This document shows, piece after piece, positions 45,721-56,453 of a stretch of 64,000 nt of DNA; position 1 is the first letter of the stretch; each line of letters starts with the position of its first letter. The DNA comes from Puccinellia tenuiflora. Lineage: Eukaryota > Streptophyta > Magnoliopsida > Poales > Poaceae. The stretch lies in contig QRDG01000614.1 in the NCBI GenBank assembly GCA_012064385.1, positions 558,001-622,000 on the forward strand. Reading direction: 5' to 3'. Position numbers and translations under genes: made by a program. Below the pieces are notes generated by a model. It saw only the letters and a program-made list of their open reading frames with translations, had not been told where the DNA came from and did no database searches.

Positions 45721-46045
45721 GCAAGGAACAAATAAACGTCCCTGGACCTAGAAGTCTAATATTTTCAATAGATAATTGTCCTTTTCAAACATGACTGAAA
45801 GCGTGCAGTGTGCATAAAGACAGTATTCCTTGTGTGTTGTTACAGCCAGAATCAACGTTCCCACATCTGAAGTACCGGATAAACAATAAGAAAATAGAAA
45901 TTATAATTATTGCAGTAGCAGGGTAGGACGGTGTTAGTATGATCTTTGTCGCTTGCATGGTGTGCTAACATCGAGATTGCATGAAGGTTGAACAAAACTG
46001 AATATCAGAACGTGAAAGGGGATTTGGCAGTTTTGTTGGACATAC

Positions 46046-46604
46046 CTGCGGTGGAGATGAGATTGCCCAAGGCGTTGAAGACGTCGGTGCAGACCATGAC
46101 GGAGGTCTTGAGCACCGCACTATGCTTGTTCTTCATCGTCTTCACGATCGCCAGCACCACCTTCTCCTTGCCCACCCACGGATCGTCAGGTCAGATCCAG
46201 TAGGAGAAAAATCGTCAAAGAAAGAAACAGAGAGACACAGAGAGGGGCAACCATACAGGATCGGGCCGAGGAGCGCCGGGTGGTGGATGGCGAGCCGGCG
46301 TGCATTGTTGAGCTCCTCGCAGACCTTCACCCAGTCCTTCGAGTCGATCTCCGCGACCAGGCTAGCGGCCCGGGCCTTGGGGTCGGCCACCTGCTGCAGA
46401 TCCTTGGAGCGGACGTACTCCACGGCCTGCTCTGCCACCGCCGCCGCGGGGGACGTGGCCTTGGCCCTGGGTGCCGCAAGCGCTTCTTGCCTCCCTCGCC
46501 CCCGGGGAGGCGACGACGGCGGCTAGTGTAGACAGCTTGGCAGACTTCTTGGGCCGCTCCGACACGGCGGCCGGCAGCGTATTTTCGAGTGCGCGGAGGG
46601 CCAT
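46046..46604 (-). pseudogene. TOG/ARM-repeat protein gene, broken
   Basis: Exon 1 (46604-46257) starts MALRALENTLPAAVSERPKK, with a Pro/Lys leader, and further on in another frame reads AEQAVEYVRSKDLQQVADPK, then DSKDWVKVCEELNNARRLAI and HHPALLGPIL. Exon 2 (46166-46046) reads EKVVLAIVKTMKNKHSAVLK and TSVMVCTDVFNALGNLIST and ends at a GTATGT donor. This is the CLASP/TOG-type ARM domain of a plant microtubule-associated protein family. Defects: a frameshift in the leader, a G missing at the exon 1 donor (ATCCT|GTATGG) that puts exon 2 out of frame, and no recognisable downstream exons. Confidence 0.65.
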
Positions 46605-48038
46605 GGGATCGATCGAGCTCTGTTGCTGGATGGAGAACTGGAGATGGGAAAGCAATGGATGGAAGATGGAGCCGATTCCGCCGATTCCGTGCGTCTCGGC
46701 ACGATTTTGTCAGCGAGGAGGTCGAGGGGACTTCGGAGGTAGCCTCAGTTCCCCAGCTTTTCCGGCGCACCACCATCCTCTGTGCACAAAGAGGACAGGA
46801 GGACGCAGGCGGATTTGGGAGGAAAGCAACTCGCTGAGGGCACGGATGGCGGAGGCGTGAACGGCCCAGGAGCCTCTTCTTACCCTACTCCTCCAATTCT
46901 TGCCCGGCGTTCCGGCACGCGGATGTCGGCGAGGAGGGAGAGAGCGTGACGGCGGAGGTCGCTGCGTGCTTCGATCTGAACGGGGAGAGGTGGAGCGGCG
47001 GGGGCAGGCGTCGGCGGCGCTGGCGAGCTCTGGCCGTCGCGTGAGAGGGAGGAAGGGGGAGGGGGATCCTGCCGACGGTTTTGCAGAAAAATCAGCGAAT
47101 TTTTCGGAATTCGCGTTTCGGTCCCTCGCCTCACGTTTTCGTGGACTGTGGGTTCTATTTACGGATTTGTGAGGGGCTCTTTTGCAAATCGATCACGGAC
47201 GCCTTCCGCGGGCCGTTGGATACTCGACGGATGGCACGGATCACGGATTTGTGAGGGGCTTTATAATGTATGACGTTTTAGCTAGCTACAGTCGCCGAGC
47301 GCTCTCAGGGCCTCGAAAGGTTCCGTCTTTAAATATATAGATAGATACTGTGGGGGGTGATATTTCTGATGGTTGCTACACTATATTCTAATGTTGGCTA
47401 TATACTGTTGGGGGGGGGGGGGTTGATATTCTGGCCCCGGGGTGGCGGGGTGCACGGTATTTGAAACATATTTTAAACGCGTTTTTAAATGTCAAAATAC
47501 TTACGAAAAAATATTCGTGCATAGATCTTAACATTCTATGTGTTCATGAAGCCGTTTCACGGAAAACCGACATCTTTGACGGTCAATATAGAAAAGACAA
47601 AACTTGGTATTAAAATAGGGTTTTTCACGAGACATTTTTTAATCTTTTTATACAGGTCACAAAAAATATCGATTTTTCACGAAACGACTTTGTCAACACA
47701 TAGGATGTCAAGATGTATCCGTGAAATTTTACTTCAGATTTTTTCGACATTTCAATATTTGTTTTTCAAATATATGCACCCAGGTGCCAAAGTAAATTTC
47801 GATATATTGTCTACTGATTATGGTCCGATAATTGTACTACTAGTTTATAAATGTTTGTTATGCTGTGAATCGGTACATGGTGGAGATTAGTGGGTTTAGC
47901 CAATAATCCTACGGACCGGCACCATTTATGACGACCCACGACTTCCAAAGACTCTCCTATTGGTGGCAAACTTCTAGAAGCTTCTCGACAGACCTAGAAA
48001 TGTCGTGCGGCACCAGGTTTTCCTGAAGATTAATTTTG
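46605..48038. other. Upstream of the broken gene, mixed repeats
   Basis: 46880-47150 is GC-rich and open on both strands without known motif; it could be a second 5' exon remnant. The sentence-like repeat CGGATTTGTGAGGGGCT occurs at about 47161 and 47243. A 14-G run lies at 47410-47423. 47430-47900 is AT-rich DNA with TTTTTCACGA repeats, typical of unclassified grass repeats. Confidence 0.35.
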
Positions 48039-49437
48039 TGATACGTGTCAAACGTATCTATAATTTTTGATTGTTTCATGCTTGTTTTATGGCATTGCTA
48101 CATGTTTTTACTATGGTTTGATAGCATTTTCTGGACTAACCTATTAACAAGATGCCCAACGTCAGTTTCTGTCTGTTTTGTCTGTGAATTGCAGAAAATG
48201 CCAAAAAATGGAAGTGCTCAGAAAAATCTGAAAAAATTACAGAAATTCTAATTCCCCAAAAAACTCCGGGAGCCAGGAGGACAGGTCCAGCGGAGGCCCA
48301 TAAGACCCCCCGCGGGCTCCAGCCACGGCCTGGGGGTAGGACGCGGGCCCAGGCCGCCCCTAGTCCTCGAAGACGCCCCAGAGACGCCCTTTGGACTACT
48401 TATTCGCCCCGACGAGAAAACCCTAACCCCGAAGAAACTTTTTCCGAATTCGCGACCGAACTTCGCCGCCATCCAAAACCCTAATTCGGGGGACAAAAGT
48501 TCCTATTCCGGCACCCTGCCAGGACGGGGATCGACCTCCGGAGCCATCTTCATCAACATTATCTCTCTCTCCCATGATGTGATCTTGATTGTGATCATGA
48601 GCTTTGTTAGTATAGTTGAATACATGATATTTCCCTTTATTAATGGATATGATGTTGTTCAAGTGGTGTTATCTAGTATAATTTCTGGAGTCATCGTTGC
48701 GATCACGGTGCGAAAGTGACAGTGCGCGTGCCGTGTGTGACTCGATGGGTAGTAGATTAGAGGGATCTTCATCATGAGTTTGTTCTTTATTGTTGTTGTA
48801 TTGAATAGATGATGATGTTTCTTTATGCTTATGTTTAGTATAATCTCCATGATGCGAAAGTGACAGCGCGCGCGCCGTGGATGTATTAGAAAGAGACTAT
48901 TCAAGAGTAGGTTGTGGTGTTTGTTAGTACTATCTTTGGATGCTGAAAGTGACAGCGTGTAGTGTTTCTAGATGTGGAATATGAACTTTAAGGTGTGCTT
49001 TTGTATCCCTTTGCAATTCTCAACCTATTTGATCCACGAAAAAATGATCTCCGAGTAACGTTTACCTTGCATGCTTTTGTTTGAAATATCATGTGTTTAA
49101 TTATGTTAATGATGTGAGAGTTGCCACTAGTGAAAGTATGAAGCCTAGGCCTTGTTTCCAAGCATTGAAAAACCGTTTTTTGTCACTTTGCCACTTATTC
49201 GCTTGCTGTCATTTTTATTACAGAATTACAAAACCACCTTTTACCATCCATATTACCATCCATATTTCTTGTATCTTAATTGCAGGGTTGATTGAGAGGG
49301 CAACATTCAACCTATGGCTCCCTGAGTTCGATAAATCTTGGGTTACTCACTTAAGAGATATTTGCTGCTGTGCTACAAATCTCTGCGCTTGGAGGCCCAA
49401 CAGAGTCTACAAAAATATAAGCGTGTAGTAGATGTCA
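48039..49437 (+). mobile_element. LTR of the TGATACG family (element D), probably isolated
   Basis: Starts TGATACGTGTCAAACGTATC and reaches GTGTAGTAGATGTCA at 49437, about 1.4 kb, similar to LTR-C in the other orientation. Three diverged copies of GAAAGTGACAGYGYG are present (48712, 48858, 48945). No PBS or internal region follows and the flanks (TTTTG, CTTCT) do not match, so it is a truncated or recombined copy. Confidence 0.7.
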
Positions 49438-49975
49438 CTTCTCTGCGGACTACATTAAAGAAAAGTTACAAGATCAAGACTTCACGTACAAAGCGGAAGG
49501 AAACCTTAGGCGTACAAGACATGGACATCTACCGAGGGGCATATATACCGAAGAAACCCCTATCATGAGAACTACGCTCAATTCACGCCGAAGCAACACC
49601 ATCGTCATTCTCTCGCCGACATAGTATTAAACACTAGCCACTTGAAAAACCTCCACGACCGAGCGCATCTATAAGCTCGCTGAGGTCAAACCGCCTTGTA
49701 CTGATATTGTAACCACTCCATTAATAAAGCCTGAGAAATTTCGTCTACATCATCTATGACTCATACATGTTGATCCGTGCCGCTTACCAATCAAATAAAC
49801 TCCATATGATTCTTGAAAGTGAGATTGCCATGAGATCGTGAAAATTGACCTTGCACAGTACATCTATGTAATTATATTTTTTGTTATGATATTGTAGGGA
49901 TTTAAATCAGCTCAAATTACCTCCTATGCTGACAGTACATTCACACATGGTTATTTAAAATCAAGCATATGTGAT
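49438..49975. other. Unclassified, no gene seen
   Basis: No ORF above 76 codons and no terminal repeats recognised. Confidence 0.3.
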
Positions 49976-49977
49976 CG

Positions 49978-51210
49978 TATCACTAAACCCAAACGGTTGA
50001 AGTAAACTTACCTTGTGCGACGTTGTCAATTATAAAGATGATTAAATATAATAAAATATGTACGATGTTAAAAGGTTTACAAACAAGTTTGTCATGAAAA
50101 CTGTGTGTCAATCCCTCAGTCATCACACACATTCCAAACAAACTACGCATGTGCGATGCATCGGCCATCGCACACAATTTCCAAAATCGTGTGCGACGAC
50201 TCCCCGAATCGGCAACCCCGCGTGGTGACAGTTCAGTAAATTGTGTGCGAAGAGAAATTTTAATCGTGTGCGACTGACTAATCTGTACTTGTTTTTGCAT
50301 GGTAATACATGTCATATTTATAAATAAAGTTCAAATTACAAGGCACGTACAAACCGATCTTACCGAACTGAAAAGATAGGATAAACCAGTATGACAAACC
50401 AACGCCTATCTCTCTCTTTCGGCACCACTGTAGCAGCCACCAAAGAGAAGCGAGATAGATCACCTCTTCACCTGAGCTCGACGCGGCTCCGTCGCTGATC
50501 AGCAACTTTTCGGACCTCCAATGTAGTTTGCCATAGGACAAATCATTGTCGTTGAAAGAATTAGATCAAGACAGCACGACCCCGGACATGCCATCGAACT
50601 TCAGAACTGACACCTCCACACGACTACGACGTTGAAAGAGGGAACCAGAACTGTCATCCTCCAAACATAAACCCAACATAGGATACACCATCTTCTAGCT
50701 GTCATCTGCGTCGACAACCGTCTGTGCGTACTCCTGGACGATCCAACCTCCCTGCTCCACCATGACGTTGGAGACAACGCCATAACAACGGGGACAGAGC
50801 AGAAGGAGAGACACAACTGATGAGGTCGCCGCCACCTCGCCGACACCATCCATGAACCCTAACGCCGCCGATCTGAAACACACGATGCCATCAACTCCGA
50901 GACACTGCCATGAAGGACACCGCCGGTGTGGGAGTGGAGCTGAACCAGATTTATGCATCCGGGCGCCGCTCCCACCACCCCAACGACGCACCACGATCTG
51001 CAAAACCAAACCCTAACTACAGAGCGGAGGAACGGGGTCCCCCCTCCCTCCTGCCGCCGGAGCAGCAGGCGGAGGGAGAGGGGACCAGCTCCTTGACTGG
51101 TGGAGATCGGGCGGAAAGCGAGATCGCTTTTCCTCTGGGCGGATTAGGAAAACAATACGGCTTAAGTCACTGAATCTCTGTCCAGATAAATTAACTAATC
51201 TGTACTTGTG
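49978..51210 (-). mobile_element. CACTA end interrupted by a retroposon
   Basis: Subterminal repeats CATCGCACACAA, ATCGTGTGCGA and TTGTGTGCGAAGA fill 50100-50275. The terminus, read on the minus strand from 51210, is CACAAGTACAGATTAGT, a variant of CACTAGTACAAATCAGG at 18131. Between them sits the insert 50293-51193. Confidence 0.65.
50293..51193 (-). mobile_element. Retroposon with 16-bp TSD
   Basis: Perfect direct repeat ACTAATCTGTACTTGT at 50277-50292 and 51194-51209. A short T run at the left end (poly(A), minus strand) and a GC-rich 5' half fit LINE-mediated retroposition. It carries no RT. Its body contains ORF fragments without known motif, perhaps a retrotransposed transcript. Confidence 0.7.
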
Positions 51211-51767
51211 CCAACACCTCTTTTCCTTCTAGCGTTGACACCGTGGAACACATACATGCATACACCCATACGCTTGCAGAGCATACTCGTCATGTCCAAG
51301 TCCAAGACCATTTGACAAAAAATATCCACAAATCTCACGCACAAGATCTGGTAGAGATGACATATTAGAGCGTCTAGAACGATCACCACAATCTAGATGA
51401 TGGACAGGACATATTAGAGCGTCATGTCTTTGTTTGTTGGTTTTTTTTGGAAGTTTTTGCAACCTTTACGTATCTTGACGAATATGTTGCCCGTTGATTA
51501 GGGTGTTAGTCTTGTACCAAACTGTAAAAAAATGTTTCTACAAACAAAAGGGGTGATCCAAAGTTATGTTCTGACCACGCATTTTGTCCCCGGAGGACCT
51601 TGCTGGACCATCAATTCAGCCAGCCCAGACACTAGGTCTTCTCCTAATCTTGAGGCACGATTGAAAGGCCCGTGCATGTGAGACCTTTATGCACACCCAT
51701 GTCAAACAACTGCCATTGCCATTAGGTGTACATGGGTGGGGCTCTCGCCATGGCGAACCAAGGTGGT

Positions 51768-51775
51768 TATAAATA
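51768..51775 (+). promoter_or_regulatory. TATA box of the MIF gene
   Basis: TATAAATA about 160 bp before the ATG at 51932. Confidence 0.5.
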
Positions 51776-51931
51776 TGCGTAGCACTGTGATCTACTACCA
51801 AGCTAGGGCTGTCGATCTGTTGTTTCCGGGTACTCATCAGACCAAGTTATATATATCATCAGCTAGCCGTTTTACTCCTCGTCTAACATAGTAGCGTTCC
51901 ATCTTTCGGAGGAGCGGTCGAGGAGGAGAAG

Positions 51932-52285
51932 TTGATGATGAAGAGGCTCGTGATCCTCAGGCGGTGCCACCCGCCTCCGCCGCCGGAAGCGTCTATGGCG
52001 CTCGGCGGGTGCTGCCGCGGCGTGCGGTATGGTGAGTGCCGGCGGAACCACGCGGCGAGGATGGGCCGGTACGCGGTGGACGGGTGCCGGGAATTCCTGG
52101 CCGAGGGGGCGGAGGGCACCAGCGGCGCGCTACACTGCGCGGCGTGCGGTTGCCACCGCAACTTCCACCACCGGGTGGTGGTGTCGCGCCACTGCTGCAG
52201 CGACGCGGATGACGCGGCGGCCGCGGCCTCCGGTCGCCGGGACTGCTCCACGGAGTCCACGGCGTCCAGCACCACGGCCAGCTAG
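51932..52285 (+). CDS. Mini zinc finger (MIF) protein, ZF-HD dimerisation domain only
   Basis: Single exon, 117 residues, stop TAG at 52283-52285. The start is the first of three adjacent Met codons. The ZF-HD dimerisation domain spans about residues 31-82: VRYGECRRNHAARMGRYAVD, GCREFLAEG, GTSGALHCAACGCHRNFHHR, with all the Cys and His positions of the family. No homeodomain follows, as in MIFs, which are small proteins that pair with ZF-HD factors and block their DNA binding and nuclear entry. The N-terminus (KRLVILRRCHPPPPPE) and the Ala/Ser-rich tail are less typical. GC content is high. Confidence 0.95.
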   Translation: MMMKRLVILRRCHPPPPPEASMALGGCCRGVRYGECRRNHAARMGRYAVDGCREFLAEGAEGTSGALHCAACGCHRNFHHRVVVSRHCCSDADDAAAAASGRRDCSTESTASSTTAS

Positions 52286-53323
52286 GGAGGAAAGGAAAGG
52301 TGAAAGATCACAAGATCAACCACAGACAGGTCGATCGGCCGGCCATATGCCTGTCACAACCTAGCAAGGTGCATTCAAATGGTTGATTCGATCGTCATCA
52401 TCGTCTTACATTGTTGCATTGCCTACTTGTTTCTTCTCTGTCTAGCTTAATTAGCTAGCTATTGCATTCCTCGTGCTTACCTTCTTGATGCTGTAATTCT
52501 TACCAGTAGTACGTTTTCATTGTATTGGACGTGCATGTGCATTCACGCGCTCTACCAGTGTCTGTATGCTACCTTTTTTGGGTGAGATTATTGTGTTCCC
52601 GTGTGGTTTTTCTACGCCGTCTTAGACATGTGATTCCAGTAAATTTATTTCTTGCCTTTGGTTGGCGTCAAACAGCTAGCCAGCATTTGACAGGTGTCTT
52701 TCAAATGCATGCAAGGGAAAATCTTAGGGAACAAATTCAGTATATGAACATTCTTTTGGACTAGGCTATTACATACATAACTAGTTTTGCTGATGTTTTC
52801 AGCTGGATCTAAGCAAACTGAATGAGTAGGTTTCCATATGCTTGAACAGAACAGCTATAGTTGGGCTCATGAATATGCATTGAGTACACTGAATTACAAG
52901 AGCCGGTCGATCTTACACTTTGCAGTACAGATGTAATCCACTGGCACGTACAACTACCTGCTGTACCTACAAATAGCTAGCTAGTGCTGCAACTTTTCTT
53001 TCTGTGCTTGCCTGTGAAGTTTTCGGAGCCCATAAATAGGGTGGCTAGGATTTAGTTCACGTTGTGGACACCATATTTCTCTTTATTTTGACATTTATGT
53101 GGATGGAAAAGTTAGATAGATGGCGTGCACTCTCGGACCCTCTCAACAGGAGCATAAGAGTAGCACGACAACAACAATAATAACAGTATTGCAAAGGATC
53201 ATCCATGTTATAAGTGGCATCTTGGCTACCTGCCTCTCCTCTTTAGTCTCCTGTAGAGCATTCGACCTTTTGTATAGCAATAATCGATTGAAGAAGGCAA
53301 CACGCATACAAATCTTAATGGTG
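52286..53323. other. MIF 3' flank, no gene seen
   Basis: 3' UTR and AT-rich intergenic DNA. A GCTAGCTAGT-type repeat near 52976. No TE termini before 53324. Confidence 0.4.
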
Positions 53324-56070
53324 CACTAGCATAGATCGGGTAATTTAAGTCCCCCATCGCACAAGGAAGGAGCGCTCCATGTGTATTATCTCCCGACGCT
53401 TACCCTAGAAAATGTAAGCCGTGTTCGAAGGTCAAAATATCTCATACGAGACTTCTGCTTCTGAAACGTGTGCTACATATCGCACACGATTAGAAATAAC
53501 ATATCGTGCGCAATGTGTGGATGTGTCGTACATGGTTCGTTCTGAAAGTCATGCGCACTTTTGCTGCTACTCTTGTCAGGAAATAAGCGTGTGTGCGATG
53601 TCTTGTTGGATCTCATACGGTTTATGATAACAAACATGTGTGAATGCCCAAACAGCAAAAGTCAAATAATAAGATTCCGACCGTCAACTAAAATTCAGAC
53701 ATAATCATTTTAATGTTAGCAGGTTGTGGGGTTGTCGTGTGACCATTCAATAAAAAGATCAACAAACAAAGTAACCTTCTGATTGTTCTGATGCGGCTGC
53801 TGTAGTGCATAGAGGCGGCGGCCACTGGGTGTGCCAAGAGCTACGCGGTCGGGCTTCTACGTTCCTCCCTCCTTTCGTCGGCACGGCCATTTAAACCTAC
53901 ACAGGTCAGCGCGGTGAGTTGCTGCTGCGTGCCGTGCCTAGGCTCATTGCGGTGGCCTGAGGGTGGTTGTGCCTAGGTGCAGCGGCGTCGTTTGTTCGTG
54001 TGGGAGCTAGCAAAAGACGAAGTAGAGATATGGTTATCCCAGTGAAGTGATATTTTATCATAATTGGATGAATAGATGATATTCATTCATCCTTTGTTGA
54101 AGATGATAAATGGTACTCATTAATCATTTGTATGTGTAGATGAATAGATGGTATTTATTAATTCTTCATATGTACTTTGTATATGTGCTTTGTATGTGTA
54201 CATGAACTGAGAAATGTACAACTCAACAGTCAATTTGTTCAAGAGATTAGGCCTCATGTATATAAAGTAACGCACATCAGATGTCGTATCGTGATTGTAA
54301 AAATTCTATGGATTCGGAACAACAATATTTAATTAGATCGAATCTCACTTGCTTGTGAAAGTCTTGACAGATACACGTGTTTGTCCGACCACGTCAAAGT
54401 ACCTGTAATGGCAAGAACGAACAAAGATTCTAAGATGGCAAAGCCTGGTATTAATAATGAGAAGCTAGATAGGATAATGAGATGGTGGCAGCCATGAGAA
54501 CGAGATACCAGACACTGAAAAATGAAGATTAATTGTGATGTTGATGGCGATGATGTAGATATGCCAAGGCTACGTGATGTTGAGTGAATTTGAGGGCCCT
54601 GTTTCAACGGAGTAGAATGGGTTTAATTACTTACTACCACTCTCCGAGAAATAGTTTCATCCAAATTTTAAAGCAAAGAACTTAAAATTGTCACCAACAC
54701 TAGAACTCTTGATATTTAAGGCAGAAACCGGATGATCGAATGAAAAATTTACAAAGGTGTTATCTATTTTCAGAGAAATGCTTCCAGATGATAATGTGCT
54801 CCCAGAAAGCACTAGTATTGCGAAAAAAGTGATTTGCTCATTAAGACTGGAGGGACAAAAGATTCACACTTGTATCAATTCTGGTATGTTGCACAACAAA
54901 GATGCGTATAGAAATGTCTGCAAACATCCATGATATAAATATAAGAAAGTAAAAGAAAAATAAGTTCGATAATGAAATCAAAACATGAATCCCATTCAGG
55001 GTTGTATGGTACTTGCCTATAATTGCTCATTTTAAGCGTCTGTTTGCCAATCCTGGAGAGGCAAAGCTGATGTGTTGTCATAATGATGGATGGAATAAGG
55101 ATAAAATGTTGAGGTACCCAGCTGATGTGGCTCAATGGAGAAAAGTCGGTCCGAAGTACAATACTTTAGGCATGAAATATAGAAATGTAAGATTTGGCTT
55201 GAGTGACAGAATAAAACTATTTGTCAATACGAGCAATAAACACTGCATTTGGCATGTGCTTATGTTCATGTATAAGCTTCCTACTTGGCTATGTATGAAG
55301 AAAAAGTATGTCATGTTGTCAATGATTATCCAAGGACCAAGCAACTTGGGAATGATATTGATATTTACTTGAAGCTACTTGTAGATGATTTGCAGATGTT
55401 GTGAACTCGCGTAAAATCGTATACATGCGTCATCGTAGGTTCTTGAAAAAAAGCGCGCATACTTGTTCATGAAGACGCAATTCAATGGGAAGGAGGAGCA
55501 CGCAACCAAACCAAAGCCTTTTACCGGCTTTTAGTTGTATAAGATGGTCAAGAAAGTCAAAAGTTATGCTTTCTAAGGGTTCGAAACTGAAGAATCCTAA
55601 ACCGAAGAAACAACCTCGTGAGAAGATGTTGGGAAAGAAAAATCAGCATAGGTTGGCGAGAATGTTAAGAATCCGAAGAAGCGAAACAAGTGAAATAATG
55701 TGAAAAAGGTGAAACCAGTAAAAAATTGGAAGAAGAAGTCGATACTACGGGAGTCGGAGCATTGAAAGTTTTTGGATGTACGTCACTGCATCGATGTGAT
55801 GCACGTAGAGAAAAACGTTTCAGATAGCATCCTTGGTATGTTAAAGAGCATTAAAGGTAAAACAAAGGATGGCGTGAATGCACGACTGGATATGGAGGAA
55901 CTGGGGCAAAGTTAGCTGCAAAAAAGAGGAAACACGACAAGTATGAATACCTGTCCGCTTGTGATAGCATCCTCCGTATGTTACTGGGCATTAAATGCAA
56001 AACAAAGTATCAAATCAACGCAGACTAGATATAAAGAAACCCAGGCAAAGTTAGCTGCACAAAAAGAGGA
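53324..56070 (+). mobile_element. CACTA element, left end and transposase remains
   Basis: The left terminus CACTAGCATAGATCGGG at 53324 is close to the CACTAGTACAAATCAGG ends elsewhere in the window. It is followed by TATCGCACACG / CGTGTGTGCGATG subterminal repeats at 53460-53620. A Transposase_21-type coding relic lies at 54700-56070 in the same orientation. The right terminus was not found. Confidence 0.6.
54700..56070 (+). pseudogene. CACTA (Transposase_21) TNP2-like transposase relic
   Basis: Blocks in order: SIFREMLPDDNVLPESTSIA, KKVICSLRLEGQKIHTCIN; HFKRLFANPGEAKLMCCHND (55031-55090), KMLRYPADVAQWRKV; FMYKLPTWLCMKKKYVMLSM and IIQGP (55260-55345), then in another frame LGNDIDIYLKLLVDDLQML; later WKKKSIL, FLDVRHCIDVMHVEKNVSDS and IKGKTKDGVNARLDMEELG. 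These follow the CACTA TPase order. Frameshifts, stops and a partial tandem duplication show that it is dead. Confidence 0.85.
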
Positions 56071-56075
56071 AATAA
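55820..56075 (+). repeat. Tandem duplication inside the CACTA transposase relic
   Basis: GATAGCATCCTTGGTATGTT at about 55824 recurs as GATAGCATCCTCCGTATGTT at about 55964. Both run to GCAAAGTTAGCTGCA...AAAGAGGAAA, a unit of about 140 bp. Confidence 0.85.
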
Positions 56076-56079
56076 ACAA

Positions 56080-56453
56080 CAAATGATATATGGCTATTTG
56101 ACTCCCAGGAGTAGAATAGTTATTCTACACCCATCCTCTATCTTTACAACCGCATATGATTTTTATGTCACGTAAATTTTGTCTTATGCATTGAATTAAG
56201 AAGAACGTAAGAAAAAAATATAAATAACAAAAAAAAATATTTACATGAAGTTGCGAAAATACGATAAAAATACACTTATTTATGTTGTTTTTATGACTTT
56301 TACGTCATTTTAACTCATTTTTATGTCGATTTTTTCTATTATGGGTCAACATGACGTAAATATTTACATATATAACATAATTTATTGATGTAACAACGTA
56401 AAAAAATTGTGGGTCCAAAATAAATTATTATGCACCCTGGGTGTTAAATTGTG
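56080..56453. other. AT-rich stretch starting with a near-palindrome
   Basis: GTAGAATAGTTATTCTAC at 56111-56128, then AT-rich DNA with TTTACGTCA / GACGTAA repeats. No gene. Confidence 0.5.
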
